Shown in pieces: positions 11,990 to 26,200 of a DNA stretch of 64,000 nucleotides. Below the pieces are notes generated by a model. It was not told the DNA's origin. It worked only from the letters and a program-made list of their open reading frames with translations, and did not search any database. How positions within the stretch are numbered: position 1 is the stretch's first letter; each line of letters starts with the position of its first letter. Source of the stretch: Tetradesmus obliquus (lineage: Eukaryota > Chlorophyta > Chlorophyceae > Sphaeropleales > Scenedesmaceae); NCBI GenBank assembly GCA_030272155.1, contig CP126193.1, forward strand, positions 6,014,001 through 6,078,000, read 5' to 3'. Made by a program: the position numbers and the translations under genes.

Positions 11990-12873
11990 GAAGCAGCAGC
12001 AGTGATAGCATACAGGCTGCTGCAAGCGCTGCGCTGCTGTCTATGACTGCGGCACGCAGCCTGGTGCAGCTGACAGATGCAATGAAGGCAGCAGGGCCGA
12101 AGCTGCTTTTCAAGTGTCTTATAGCAAGTCCAACCTACTTCAGCAGGTCATCGCCACAGACCCCTGACACACCAACGTATGTATACACTCTTAAACCCAG
12201 AGGCAACAGTGCAACGCATAGTGAACGCGGGCAATGGCATGTTTGGCAGGCCCGCATGCTGCAAGCCATGCTGCAGGTGGTGCGTGCTTTCCTGGAAGCT
12301 GGCACACCCCCACCAGCATCAGCAGAAGCACCAGCAGGGATTGTGGCCACCACAGCAGCCGCAGCAACAGCAGGACCGTCAGCTGCTGCTGCTGGTGCTA
12401 ATGTAGCCCGCAGCAGTAGCAGTAGCAGTAGCAGCAGCAGCAGCAGCAGCAGCACGCTCGACCAATGCAGCACCCAGCAGGTCAGCTGGGGCTACCTGCT
12501 GCAGCTGCAGCAGTGCAGCCCGCGCTGGGCAGCAGCGGTGGCAGCCTTTGATGCCAAGTGGCCTGCCTGGCGTGACAATGTGCAGGTCGCATTTGTCAAA
12601 GACAGCAGCACCGAGGGCATTCTGCAAACACAGCAGCGGTACACAGACGCCCTGGAGCTGTGCAGGGCGCTAGCAGCTGCTGCACCGCTGCCGCTGGTGT
12701 GTAACAACCCAAGCTGCGACAACCTGGCTCGAGTGAGCGAGACCGCAGCTGCAAGCAAGCGCTGCCATGCCTGCAAGTGCCGCTACTGCAGTGCGGCCTG
12801 CCAGACGGCTGACTGGAAACGGCACAAGCATGCATGCAAGGATATGGCTGCTGCTGGCCTGTCGTGTGTATGA
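8862..12873 (+). CDS. MYND-type zinc-finger protein with poly-Q/poly-S tracts
   Basis: The C-terminus carries a canonical MYND finger (about 12700-12840): CNNPSC, then CHACKCRYCSAAC, then WKRHKHAC, giving the C4-C2HC ligand pattern used for protein-protein contacts. Upstream are helical repeats with no known fold (RAVLTSCITTLVQLSQAL, VLAGWAELMLLLLQQY, LLTVNTMMLHQQ, SAAAPGLILAQLVQAT, FTAFIDCLLRSPVMYAPEML, MLQAMLQVVRAFLEAG), a layout common in large algal MYND proteins. Supported junctions: exon ends 9376 and 11106, exon starts 9738 and 11404. The frame changes inside or near repeats at about 9300, 10030 and 11770-11930 without convincing splice sites, so the model there is incomplete; repeat-length errors are possible. 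The start at ATG 8862 is a guess; an upstream exon is possible. Function unknown. Confidence 0.75.
9776..9870 (+). repeat. CAG/CGG repeat encoding poly-Q in the MYND gene
   Basis: Interrupted CAG/CGG units encode a Q/R-rich stretch after LLLLQQYQQ. Similar CAG tracts in the same gene lie at about 10056-10165, 10378-10397, 11940-12003 and 12414-12453; depending on the frame used they give poly-Q, poly-A or poly-S. Confidence 0.9.
11380..11403 (+). repeat. 12 bp tandem duplication at a MYND-gene acceptor
   Basis: GTGCTCCACGCT is repeated directly before the acceptor CAG at 11401-11403. It is the smallest of the junction-associated duplications in the window. Confidence 0.7.
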
Positions 12874-14110
12874 GGCTGTCACAACCGCCAACTGCCACGA
12901 GCTCATAGCTGATGCTTATGAAAGCAGGACCCTGGTTTGGGTGCATGCTTTGCGCAAGTGCTTGTTGTGTGCCATGGCCAATGCCCTGCAGGCGGGGATA
13001 GATGGATGTGCCGGTGTCTGCAGTCATGTAAAGTGACTAAGCGATGATTGGCAGCCAGCAGATCTGCAGCTGTGGTTGTGACAGTGGCTGTGCCTGATGG
13101 TAGACGTGTGACTTTATGCAGTTCACTGGGGCAGGCGTGTGTGCTTGCTGCATGTGAACTCAAGCAGCTTCGGAAGGGCTTCGGATTGACAGATGTCAGC
13201 AGTAAGTTGTCATAGATATTGTGTGTTTCTAGTGTCAACAGGTCCTGTGTTTCTGGTATCGTTGGAAATGCAGCACTGATAAGCTTTGCCTGGTGCCGAA
13301 GTGTGAGCCCATGGTCAGCTGGTTCAATTCAATTCCAGTATCATGCCACTATGATTTCAGGGCCCGCTGCTCTGCTGTAGCTCGTGCAACAGCATGTGCC
13401 TCTGGCCACGTCAGTGATCTTGAACTTCAGCAAAACAAGCTATAGATGTTGAACAGTTATAGGTTCTAGCTACAAGCAGAAGGTGGCAGTGGCGTTCCCC
13501 CTTTTTGACACCATTTGTGACAGGCACATTCACTGAACCACGAGCGGTCAACGGTCCTTTTCCGTAACCAACTGCAAAAACAGTAGCGTGGGTAGAAGTG
13601 CCGCTTACTGTATTTTGCTGAGAATTATGAACCGTTAATTGATTGCTTTGCATGCTGCGCCTACTCCAGGTGCTCTGCGAGTACAAAATTCCGGACACTG
13701 CAGCTGCAGCTGCGACATGTCGCTGGCGCACTTCACAGACCCCAACTATAGCTCAAGATAGTTTCTTGACATAGTTTGCTACAAAGTTCTATAATGCAGC
13801 GTAGTCAGGCAATGATGTCGCAGGTGAGGTGCTGTACAGTCACAAAACAGTAGACTGTCAACATGCAAGAACACAGCATTTCAGCGCATCAAGACAGCCT
13901 AGCCAAAAGCTCCGCACTAGAATTTTTTGAAACCTACTGAAGCATCACCCTGAAGCCAGCACTGCCTGCATCTGTGCACTGATGGCAGTGCTGTTGTGAC
14001 CAAGCAGTCTTGCTGACCACTCGCTCTAAGCACGGCTGCTTGCTGTTGTTCCTACTGCTGCTGCTCTTTAGCTACATCATCAAGTAGCATCCAGGCCATG
14101 TCGTGACGGA
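12874..14110. other. Intergenic, MYND gene 3' flank to LRR gene
   Basis: No gene recognised in 1.2 kb. The only element I can name is the TGTAA at 13027-13031, listed separately. Confidence 0.5.
13027..13031 (+). terminator. Probable polyadenylation signal TGTAA of the MYND gene
   Basis: TGTAA is the standard poly(A) signal of chlorophyte algae and lies about 150 bases after the MYND stop codon. It is a short motif, so chance occurrence cannot be excluded. Confidence 0.45.
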
Positions 14111-16552
14111 AGCAGCAGCAGAACTGGTTGCAGCCTGGCAGCCCTCCCAGCAGAGGTGCTGGAACACCTGATGCGCTACCTGCCATACTTGCAGCGCCTG
14201 CGTGGCTGCTCGCAGTCATGCCACGCCCTGCATGCAGCCGCAGCAGCGGCAACAGATGACGTGAGCATGTGGTTTTTCCGGGAAGAGCGTCTGACTGCAT
14301 TTGCCACATGGCTCAGAAAAGAAAGCAACGCCAAAGCCCTGCGGCATTTGCAGCTGGACCTTACCGGTTGTGGCAGCATGCGGCCTGCAGCACTCAGCAT
14401 CTCCCTCTGCTGCAACTTGCGCACACTGGAGATCCAGGGTGGGAAAGTGCAGCTGCAGCCGGCTACAAGCAGCACTGGTAGCAACAGCAGCAGCAGCAGC
14501 GCTAGCAGCAGCAACCCTTTCACAGCTCTGACGGCGCTGACTTCCTTGAGGCTGCCCAACTGTGCTGCAATGCAATTCGGCTTCGGGCTGAGCCAGCTCA
14601 CAGCGCTGTCAGCCCTGCAGCAGCTAGTGCTGCTGGATATAATGGTTGGAGACGGCAGTGAGCAGCAAGCAGCTGACGGAGACACAGGAGCATTCAGCGC
14701 GGAGCTGGGCAGCACACTAGGGCAGCTAGCGCAGCTGACAAATCTGGTTCTCTCTTTGCAGCGCTCTCAGGGCCACGGAGTACGGCTTGATGGCGCTGTG
14801 TGTACAACAGCCAGTAGGCTGAGTAGGCTGCAGTCGCTGTGCCTGGATGCAGTGGGTACACAGGAGCTGCCGCTGCGGCTACAGCAGCTGCCACAAAGCC
14901 TCACAATGTTGTCGCTGCGTTCTGGGGTCACCAGCAGCCAGGAACTTGGCGGCAGGAGCATCACCAGCAGCAGCAGCATCGACGGCAGCTTCCTTGTCCC
15001 AGCACTGCAAGAGCTCTCCATCCGCAGCACTGTATTTGACCCTGCTGCACTGCTGCACATGCCACAGCTGCAGGATCTTGATGTTGCAGCAGGGTGTACC
15101 AGCATTCCCGTGCATGACATGCTTGCAGTTCTCCCAGGGCTGCCGAAACTACAAAAGTTGTCTCTGCATGAGCTTTCAGGTGTAGCAGCAGCAGAGCAGT
15201 ACGCAGGCTTGACGGCCAGCAGCCACCTTGAGGAGCTGAAAGTGATAGACTGCAGAGTTGCAGACACAGCAGCGCAGCACATGTTCAGGGCAAGCGGGCC
15301 GCTGCCCGCGCTGCATCACATCTGTGTTGCAAGCAGCACTGAGGCCTCGCGCATGTATGGGAGGCCACCTTCTGTTTCAGGGCAGATTCGCCTGCTGCTC
15401 GGCCCACGTGATGTGCAGCGCTTTGTGGACAGCTGCACACTGGGCGAGCAGGCCCCTGCCCTCAAGATGGCGGGCGCGCTCATGCTGGCAAAGGACGTGT
15501 CAGCTGCCGACGTGTCTTGCTTGCCGCAGCTGCAGCTGCAACGCCTTACCATTGGAGGCCCAGGGCTTGATGACAGTACAGCTGAGCATGTGCTGGCAAA
15601 CATGACAGGTGGGCATGTCACGTGGGCTCTTGCTTGCAGCAGGAATGAGGGAGGACTTTGGTAGCCAGATACGGCGGGATCACAGCAGGTACTGCATCAT
15701 GATGGCTGCAGTTTGATAGATACTGGGTTTGACAGCACAGTTTGATTTACGGCCTGTGGAGCCGTTGGTTGTGTCATGCCATTCTGTACTGACTGCCATG
15801 TTAAAGCATGCAATCGCTGAAAGGTGTGCCGTGCGTCCTTGCTAGCAATTGCTGATGAACAATATCCTGCACTTGCCGCTGCTGCTGCAGGACTGCTCTT
15901 TGCGCATTAGTGCCGCACCACGCTTCACCTGCAAGGGCCTGCTGCACCTGACACGCCTTGAGCAGCTCAGCGAGATAATAGTGGACGGTTGCAACACAGT
16001 GTATGCGTATGGGGCAGACGGCGCCATGGCTGCAGCATGTGCTCGTCTTGGTATTCAGCATGATGAAATCGGCGACGTGCGGAATGCCCAACAGCAGGAC
16101 TTTTCAATGAGCTGTAGAGACTATTATTGGGTGATCTCAAAGGGCTCACACTGGCAGCTGCAGGGCAGTTGCGGCAGCTGCAGGTGTTGTCAGCAGGGCA
16201 GTAACTGCACAGTTGTCACAAGCTTGCGGTTCAGGTTGCAGCATATGTTATGTCAGTTTGCACGTCTGCTTTCCAAGGTCTGTCATTGCACTGCTGAGAT
16301 ACATGTCATGTAGCACACCTTGTTTGGCAGATTGTCGCAGAGTGATCTGCAGCATGGGTGTGTGTGTGTGGGGGGGGGGGGGGGGGGGGCAACCAGACTC
16401 TGCAAAACCTCATATAGCTGCAGCCTATCACCAGCATATTGTGTGTCTAATGTCAATCAATCGTGTCATTGCATCTTGCGCTGCTACAGGGCCACGGGAG
16501 CGAGGTGTGGCAGCGACTGCGCAAGCTGTGCGACAAAAGCCCACAGTGCTAG
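14111..16552 (+). CDS. F-box-like leucine-rich-repeat protein
   Basis: Opens with an F-box-like segment (ALPAEVLEHLMRYLPYLQRL) followed by regular LRRs: LRHLQLDLTGC, LRTLEIQGGKV, LTSLRLPNC, LQQLVLLDI, LTNLVLSLQ, LQSLCLDAVG, LTMLSLRSG, LQELSIRST, LQDLDVAAG, LQKLSLHEL, LEELKVIDC, LQRLTIGGPGL. Likely a substrate-binding protein, possibly an SCF ligase receptor; this is inference from the fold. Large first exon to a donor at 15608. Later exons are suggested by LLLQDCSLRISAAPRF (around 15846-16090) and a final 63-base exon at 16490-16552 (GHGSEVWQRLRKLCDK, stop TAG). The 15608 to 15846/15891 junction is not phase-consistent, so an exon or an indel is missed. No ATG lies in frame just upstream of the F-box segment; a short 5' exon is likely. 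Confidence 0.72.
16359..16389 (+). repeat. (TG)n followed by a run of 20 G
   Basis: A short TG repeat runs into 20 consecutive G (16370-16389), in the intron before the last exon of the LRR gene. Such a run can form a G-quadruplex and is a common site of polymerase or assembly length error. Confidence 0.95.
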
Positions 16553-19055
16553 TGAACGGCACAGCAACTGCAGCGGTCATCTCATCATCAGGCGCATCTA
16601 CAAGTTGGCTTGCCACACCCAAACGATAAACCGCCAGCGTATGCCCTCAGCTACGGCATGCGGCAGACTGGCGCTGTACCGGATGCAGCGGCACCGTCCG
16701 GCATTGATGTTTGATGGATGATGACCAGCTGGTCACGCATGCCAATGCAGACTGTGTTGCAGTATATGTTCAACATATAGCAAGTTGCTGCATCAACGCC
16801 TTGAACAGGCATGGCTTCTGTAGCATACAGCTCCCGGTTGGTTTGCACCAACGTGCCGTACGATGAGGCTCATCAACTTTGCTGTGCTGCTGAATGAAGG
16901 CACTGCACCGTGCAGTGTGCTGCCGGCGGCAGCTGTGGACTGTGCATACATCCTCATCACAGTGTCTGTCATCCTTGGTCCAATATAACTTTCTTGAATC
17001 GTTCGTTACACCAGATTATTTTGGTGGCCACCATGGTGGATCACGTTCACTCACAAGTGCACATCTGCACTGGTATTGTGCTGTTCTTGAACTGTATTCG
17101 TACTTTGCAGTTGTCCATGCTTGGTGCCCGGCGGTGGGTTGTTGGTGAGTGCACAGACTCTTTGAATCTCTGAGAGACGAGTCAATGCTTCAGTTTAGAG
17201 CATCTTGATTTTTGCTTGTAACCACACGACAGCGAGAGCTGGTGCTGTCACAGTGTGGTGTAGGAGATTTGGTGTGGCGCGTTAAGCACCGTACACGTGG
17301 TGGCTGCACCGCAGCTGAACGCATTATAGATCTGCATTTTAGGTACTAAGACAAAGTACATTCACTTGCAGCTGCATAAAATACATGCGATTCGCCCATG
17401 TGCCTTGCCGCGCAACATTCGTATTTTCACACTTTCCCGTGCACCATGAAGGGTTGCCCAGAACACACGTTGAGGTGCAGCTTGACCTAACGTCAAGAGC
17501 TGCGCTTTAGTATTTGTACGCCAGATCATCGGCGTGATTGTCTGCTTGTGCCCACAACTTTGGTGTTGAACTATGATACACAACGGCACACGCAGTAACC
17601 AGACACACTCGGTGGGAGCACTGCTGTATGTACAGGTTACAAGTCCAGAACTCCAGAGCCATGTCTTGAAGCAACACAAATGTCTGCATTACAGAATGTC
17701 AGGGTCGGATGACAGGCCAAGCGAACGCACAGCTCAGCCACCAACGCAGCAACTGCTGATAATGGTTGTCATGCCCGCCTGGTCATGGACCGAGGCTGTT
17801 GCGCAGCAACCAGGGCACGACGCAAGGCATTGCAGCAGGCCAAGGCGCCACCACCAGTGCCATGGCTGACTGGCAGGCCTTGGCATGGGTTTTGTGCAAG
17901 CAGAGTTGGCACCTGCAGAGGCAGGCAGGGGCGCAGCGCACAGACAGGAAGCACAAGCAGGAGCAACAAGCGCACTTGCTTGTGCCAATTGCCTGTGCGC
18001 CCGACGTATGCGGCGCCTACCGCCTTGCTGCAAAAGGCAGCAGCAGCGGCAGCAGTAGCCACCCCTGCAGCCCTGCAAAACCAATGCAGCAGCAGCAGCA
18101 GGTGTACAGCGCCCACAGCAGCATTGCCGGGCAGCGCAGCTGCAGCGCCGGCGCAAGGCACCTACCACCCTGCATGCACCAACAACGCAATGTTGTTAGT
18201 GGCACAGCTGTGGCAGCCTGGCATGCATCTCAGCATACCTGACCAGTGCCGCCCACTGCCATGCTGCAGCAGCAGCTGCGGCAGCAGCGGCGCCGGCAGC
18301 AGCAGCTCCCGCCCAGGCAGTGCCAAGCACCTGCACGGCACAAGGCGGAACAGCAGCAGCATCCACATGTGATGGTGGAGGTCCCTGCTACTGCCACCCG
18401 CAGTGCGCCGCCCACAGCCTTGCAGCAATACATGCACATCCTATGAGGACAACCAAGTAGGGAGCCAGGCACAATCCAGCCCAACTAGCAACAGCGGCAA
18501 CGGCACACACGTGGTGCCCAGCAGCAGCAGCAGCAGAAGAAGAAACCAAAGAACGATGCCAGTGCCCGCCTCTCACGCAAACAAGCTGCTCACAATGCTG
18601 AGCACGCCGAAAGGTGCAACAACTCACAAGTTCACAAGCTGACCACATACAAGGGCCGTGGCCGTACACACATATCACAGCAGTCACCACTCAGGCTTAT
18701 AGGAGTTTGACTCTCAGCAACAGACATGCATGCAGAGCTCACACACAGGCAGCACAGGCAGATCTTTGAAGGGCATTGCTGCCCCTTCATTCCCAACGCC
18801 CCAGCACCCCCCAGCACCCCAAAAGGTGCAATCAGCAGCAGCCGGAGCAAGGCGCAGCGGCCGCGCAGCAGGCCAGACAGCAATCATCACTACCTGAGCA
18901 CGGGCACGGCTGGGGTGCGGGTGCACTCCCACCGACAGCTATACGAGTTGAAATCCTACTCTACTCGCCACACAGCAGCAGCAGCGGCAGCAGCTGCGCA
19001 GCACAGCTGTCACACACTGCAGCAGCAGCAACACAGCGCAACTGCCCACGCTGCT
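16553..19055. other. Convergent intergenic region, LRR gene / helicase gene
   Basis: 2.5 kb between two 3' ends. The left part (to 17690) shows no coding signal; a TGTAA lies at about 17217. The right part (17700-19050) is GC- and CAG-rich with long open frames on both strands but no recognisable domain; part of it may be the 3' UTR of the helicase gene. Confidence 0.5.
17785..18372 (+). CDS. Open reading frame of unknown status, 195 codons
   Basis: Starts at an ATG and reads a basic, Ala/Gln/Ser-rich sequence (ATRARRKALQQAKAPPPVPW near the start, then poly-A and Q/S stretches). The frame is also open upstream of the ATG. No family is recognised, and CAG-rich DNA yields such frames by chance. 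There are no clear splice signals or neighbours to support it. Confidence 0.2.
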   Translation: MDRGCCAATRARRKALQQAKAPPPVPWLTGRPWHGFCASRVGTCRGRQGRSAQTGSTSRSNKRTCLCQLPVRPTYAAPTALLQKAAAAAAVATPAALQNQCSSSSRCTAPTAALPGSAAAAPAQGTYHPACTNNAMLLVAQLWQPGMHLSIPDQCRPLPCCSSSCGSSGAGSSSSRPGSAKHLHGTRRNSSSIHM

Positions 19056-22515
<3,460 letters not shown>

Positions 22516-23202
22516 GTTGTCTGATTCCTAAAGCAGTAGTATCAGCGGTATGTTCACAAACTGCGATATGGGAATCAGGTAAAGCAGCCTCTTCCCGCGA
22601 CCGACCGCTGCGACCTATCCACACACAGGCTGTGTGGCTGCCCTTCCTCTCTGCTGTTGCTGTCTGTGAGTTTGAATTGAAAGAAGGGCTGTGTGACCAG
22701 AGAAGTAATGCTCTTGCGAGCTAGGAGGCTACTTGAAGCTTTCGAGAACCGGCTGACACATGTTACTGGGGTTGAGAGTATCCGTAGAACCCGTGTACTC
22801 GTTCAGTCTTGCCTTTCAGTGAGGTGTCGGATTCAAAAGCTGGAAGTGTTGACTTTCTTCAAAAGGTGGGACCTGCCACCGTGGGCCCACAAACGTAACG
22901 ACATCAGTGACTCAAAAAAGGCACACATGTCCCCATTGTTGCCTGCAGCTGTCACGGTGCTGGATACAACCAACGCAGCCATTGAAAAGAATCTTACAAC
23001 TAGCTCAGGCGTGTGCTGTTAACATGGGTGAGCAGGAGCAGCAGCAGTGCAGCAGCAGCAGCAGCAGCGAGGCACGCTCCCACTGCATTCTAAGTGCTTT
23101 GGCTGCAATGGTTGCAAGCTTGCCCACTAACAAGCCTCCTGGACTGTATGCTAACTTGCAGAGGACACACAACGCCGTGCAGCTCCTTTGGCTAGCCTGA
23201 CA
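22516..23202. promoter_or_regulatory. Divergent promoter region, helicase / PHR2
   Basis: 687 bases between the start codons of two divergently transcribed genes. No TATA box or other known motif stands out; CAG repeats lie at 23037-23070 in the probable PHR2 leader. Confidence 0.5.
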
Positions 23203-26200
23203 ATGGCTACCAGCTTGTCCAAGGGCAGCACCAGTGCAGCCGCAGCTGCAGTGCGCAGCGCGCCAGCACTGCCCAGCAGGCCAGGTGAGATGACGGTGAC
23301 AGCAGCCCTGCTTGCGCAGCAACACATTTGGTGATAGTTCGGCTGTATCAGTGGGACATTAATCAGTTGACAGCCGTTTTCTGCGTAGGCCATGTAGCAG
23401 CATGCAGGCATTGTCATAGCACAGCAACAACACACGCCTACGCGTGCTGTGCAGCGGCAACAAAGTACCTGGGAAACATGCATCAATCAAAGCTGCAGCT
23501 TTTAGTGCTGACGCTGCGGCTGTCGCTCATGTGGCTTGTGTGCAGGGATTCCAGCAGGCCCAGTCCGCCAGCCACTTCCTGCAGCAGCAGCAGCAACAGG
23601 AGCCACGCCTCGCCCTGCAGCAACTGCCAGTGCCAGCAGCAGACAGCAGCACGGCCAGCAGCAGCAGCAGACGTGTGGTGGCTTCAGGCCCTGGGGGCTG
23701 CCATTGGCAGCAGGCATGCTTGCGTTCCGCCTGGCTCGCTCAGCAGCATCACATGTGAGCAGCCACAGCGGGCAGCAGCACTTGCACGCACGTACCAGAG
23801 CCATCTGACCTGGCGTCACCGCAACAATGCATCAACTCAAGCAGTCGGGCGGTGTCGTTGCGTTTGTCCTGTGCACGTGCTATGTGGGCATGCGAATCAA
23901 GCACAGAGCATACACAACTCCGCATAGGACGCTGTCCTGTCATCAACGTGCATGTTGGCACCACTCCTATGCTGCTGCAGCAGCACTCCCTGCTGTCGCT
24001 GCTGACGATTCTGTTCTGACCTGCTACCTGCTGCAGGTGCTGCCTGCGCTTGCGCCTGGTGGCCGCACCCGCCAGCCAGCAGCAGCAGCAGACATGCGCG
24101 TCTTCCCCAGCTTGGTGCGTGGCAGCACACAGCAGCGCTGCTGTGCAGATTTCTGTGTGGTGATATGGGCTGTGAGCCAAGTTGCAGCACTGGAAATCGT
24201 AGCATACGTTCCGTGCAGCACTTACTGTTCTAGGCGCACACAAGCATGCAAGTTGCGTGCCCCTCACCCCTCACCAATGTTTACCATACTCATATCTACT
24301 CATATCTGCTGCCCCGCAGCTGCCCAAGCGCATCGGCAGCGGCCGCAGCGGCCCTCCTGGCATGCCTGGCGGCCGCAAGCCTGCGCTGCTGTGGTTCCGC
24401 AACGACCTGCGCCTGCATGACCACGAGCCCCTGGCAGCTGCCTGCGCGGGTGCCACCTCGCTGCTGCCTGTGTACATTTTTGACCCCAGGGAGTATGGCA
24501 AGGTGCGTGCTGGTGTGGTTGTGCAAGGCTGTTTATGATGTGATGATCGCTCAGTCTGTATCTTGTATCATGGTGTTTGCGTGCGTTTGAGTCTTGCTGG
24601 ACAGCTGGTGTCCCACGTTCTGTTGTGAACGGTTCCGCAACGACCTGTGCCTGCATGACCACGAGCCGCTGGCCGCCGCCTGCGCGGGCGCCACCTCGCT
24701 GCTGCCTGTGTACATCTTCGACCCCAGTGAGTATGGGAAAGTGAGTATGACTCTTGTTCTTGTTGCAGCTGTATGGCATGTGATCTTCTGCATGTGTGTC
24801 GCTTTGCTGCTGCTGTGGCTGGTCACGAGGTGTGTTGCAGCTGTTGTGGCTGTGTTGCCTGTGTTGCCTGTGACAAAAGGTGTGTGGTTGCGCTGTTGCT
24901 TTGTGTCTGGCAAATGGCTGGTGTGGCTGCAGCTGTTGTATGAGTATGTGCTCAGCTGTGTAGCCGCTGCCTGCTGGCCCTGCCTGGTGACTCACAGCCA
25001 GCGCAGCCAGCGCAGCACGTAACACATAATGCACTTCACAACCTTCACCAGACACACAAAAGGTACCACCTCACAGCATGCATTGCAAACTCTCTGTAGC
25101 AACGTGTCATGCAACTGCCTGCACTGCTTACAACTTTTGACGCAGAGCCCCAATGGCTTTGACAAGACGGGCCCCTACCGTGCCAAGTTCATCTTGGAGG
25201 CGCTGGGCGACCTGCGCGACAGGCTACGTGCAGCAGGCAGCGACCTGCTCGTGCGCATCGGCAAGCCAGGTGCGTATCTTGTGGCAGGCAGCTGGTGTTA
25301 TCATGGAGTTTCTTCTTTTAGCATGTTAGTCATAAATGGGACGTACAAGTATATGGTGTGTGTATGGGCATTGTTGCAGGCATACTTGAGGCTGCGCGCA
25401 GCAGGCAGCGACCTATCGTGCGCATCGGCAAGCCAGGTGCGTTGTGTGTTGTCAAGAATCAGCTTTGATCAGTGCCCCTTCACATATGCATGCAGACTGC
25501 GGTTCAAGGTGGGTGCTGCACCGGGCTAGATTGGAGGGATGCATTTGTGACAGCGCGCCGCGGTGACGGCTGCACGATGCATCTGCCAGCGGCTGCCGCT
25601 GCAGCTGCGCCCGCTTCTCGACTGTACTGTCAGCTCTGCTGCTGTGCGCGGTGCCGCTGCCGCTGTCAGCAGCAGTTTTCCAGCTGTGGCAGCACTGGTC
25701 TCAGAGCAATAGCAGAGCAAGCTCAGAGCAGAGCCCCACCCACAGTGTTTGTTTCGTGTCGGCTTGTGCTCTTATGTTGACGCCGCATGTGGTGCTACCT
25801 GAGCTGGTTGGCGCCATAGGCGCCGGCTTAGTGTACTGCCATGATGAAGTGCAGACCGCAGAGCAAGCCACACGCCTAGTCACTTGACACTTCTTTGTGC
25901 TGCTTGTTTGTTGTGCATTGCGCTGCCCTACAGAGGAGGTGCTGCCTGAGCTGGCCCGCTCCATCGGCGCCGGCTCGGTGTACTGCCATGGTGAAGTAAA
26001 GACCGCAGAGCAAGCTATAGGCAGGGTCACTTGACACTTCTTTGTGCTGCTTGTTTGTTGTGCATTGCGCTGCCCTACAGAGGAGGTGCTGCCTGAGCTG
26101 GCTCGCTCCATTGGCGCCGGGGCGGTGTACTGCCACGGCGAGGTCACGGCTGAGGACGCAAAGGTGGAGGGTGCAGTCAGCAAGGCACTGGACAAAGCAG

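Noticed and set aside
9981..12113. Long minus-strand frames rich in Leu opposite the MYND gene
   Set aside because: They are the reverse of CAG repeats (CTG = Leu) and have no other support.
25934..25995. Middle PHR2 exon 6 copy as a normal constitutive exon
   Set aside because: Joining it to the true exon would duplicate EEVLPELARSIGAG in the protein, and using it alone would drop conserved photolyase sequence; it is kept as a decoy.
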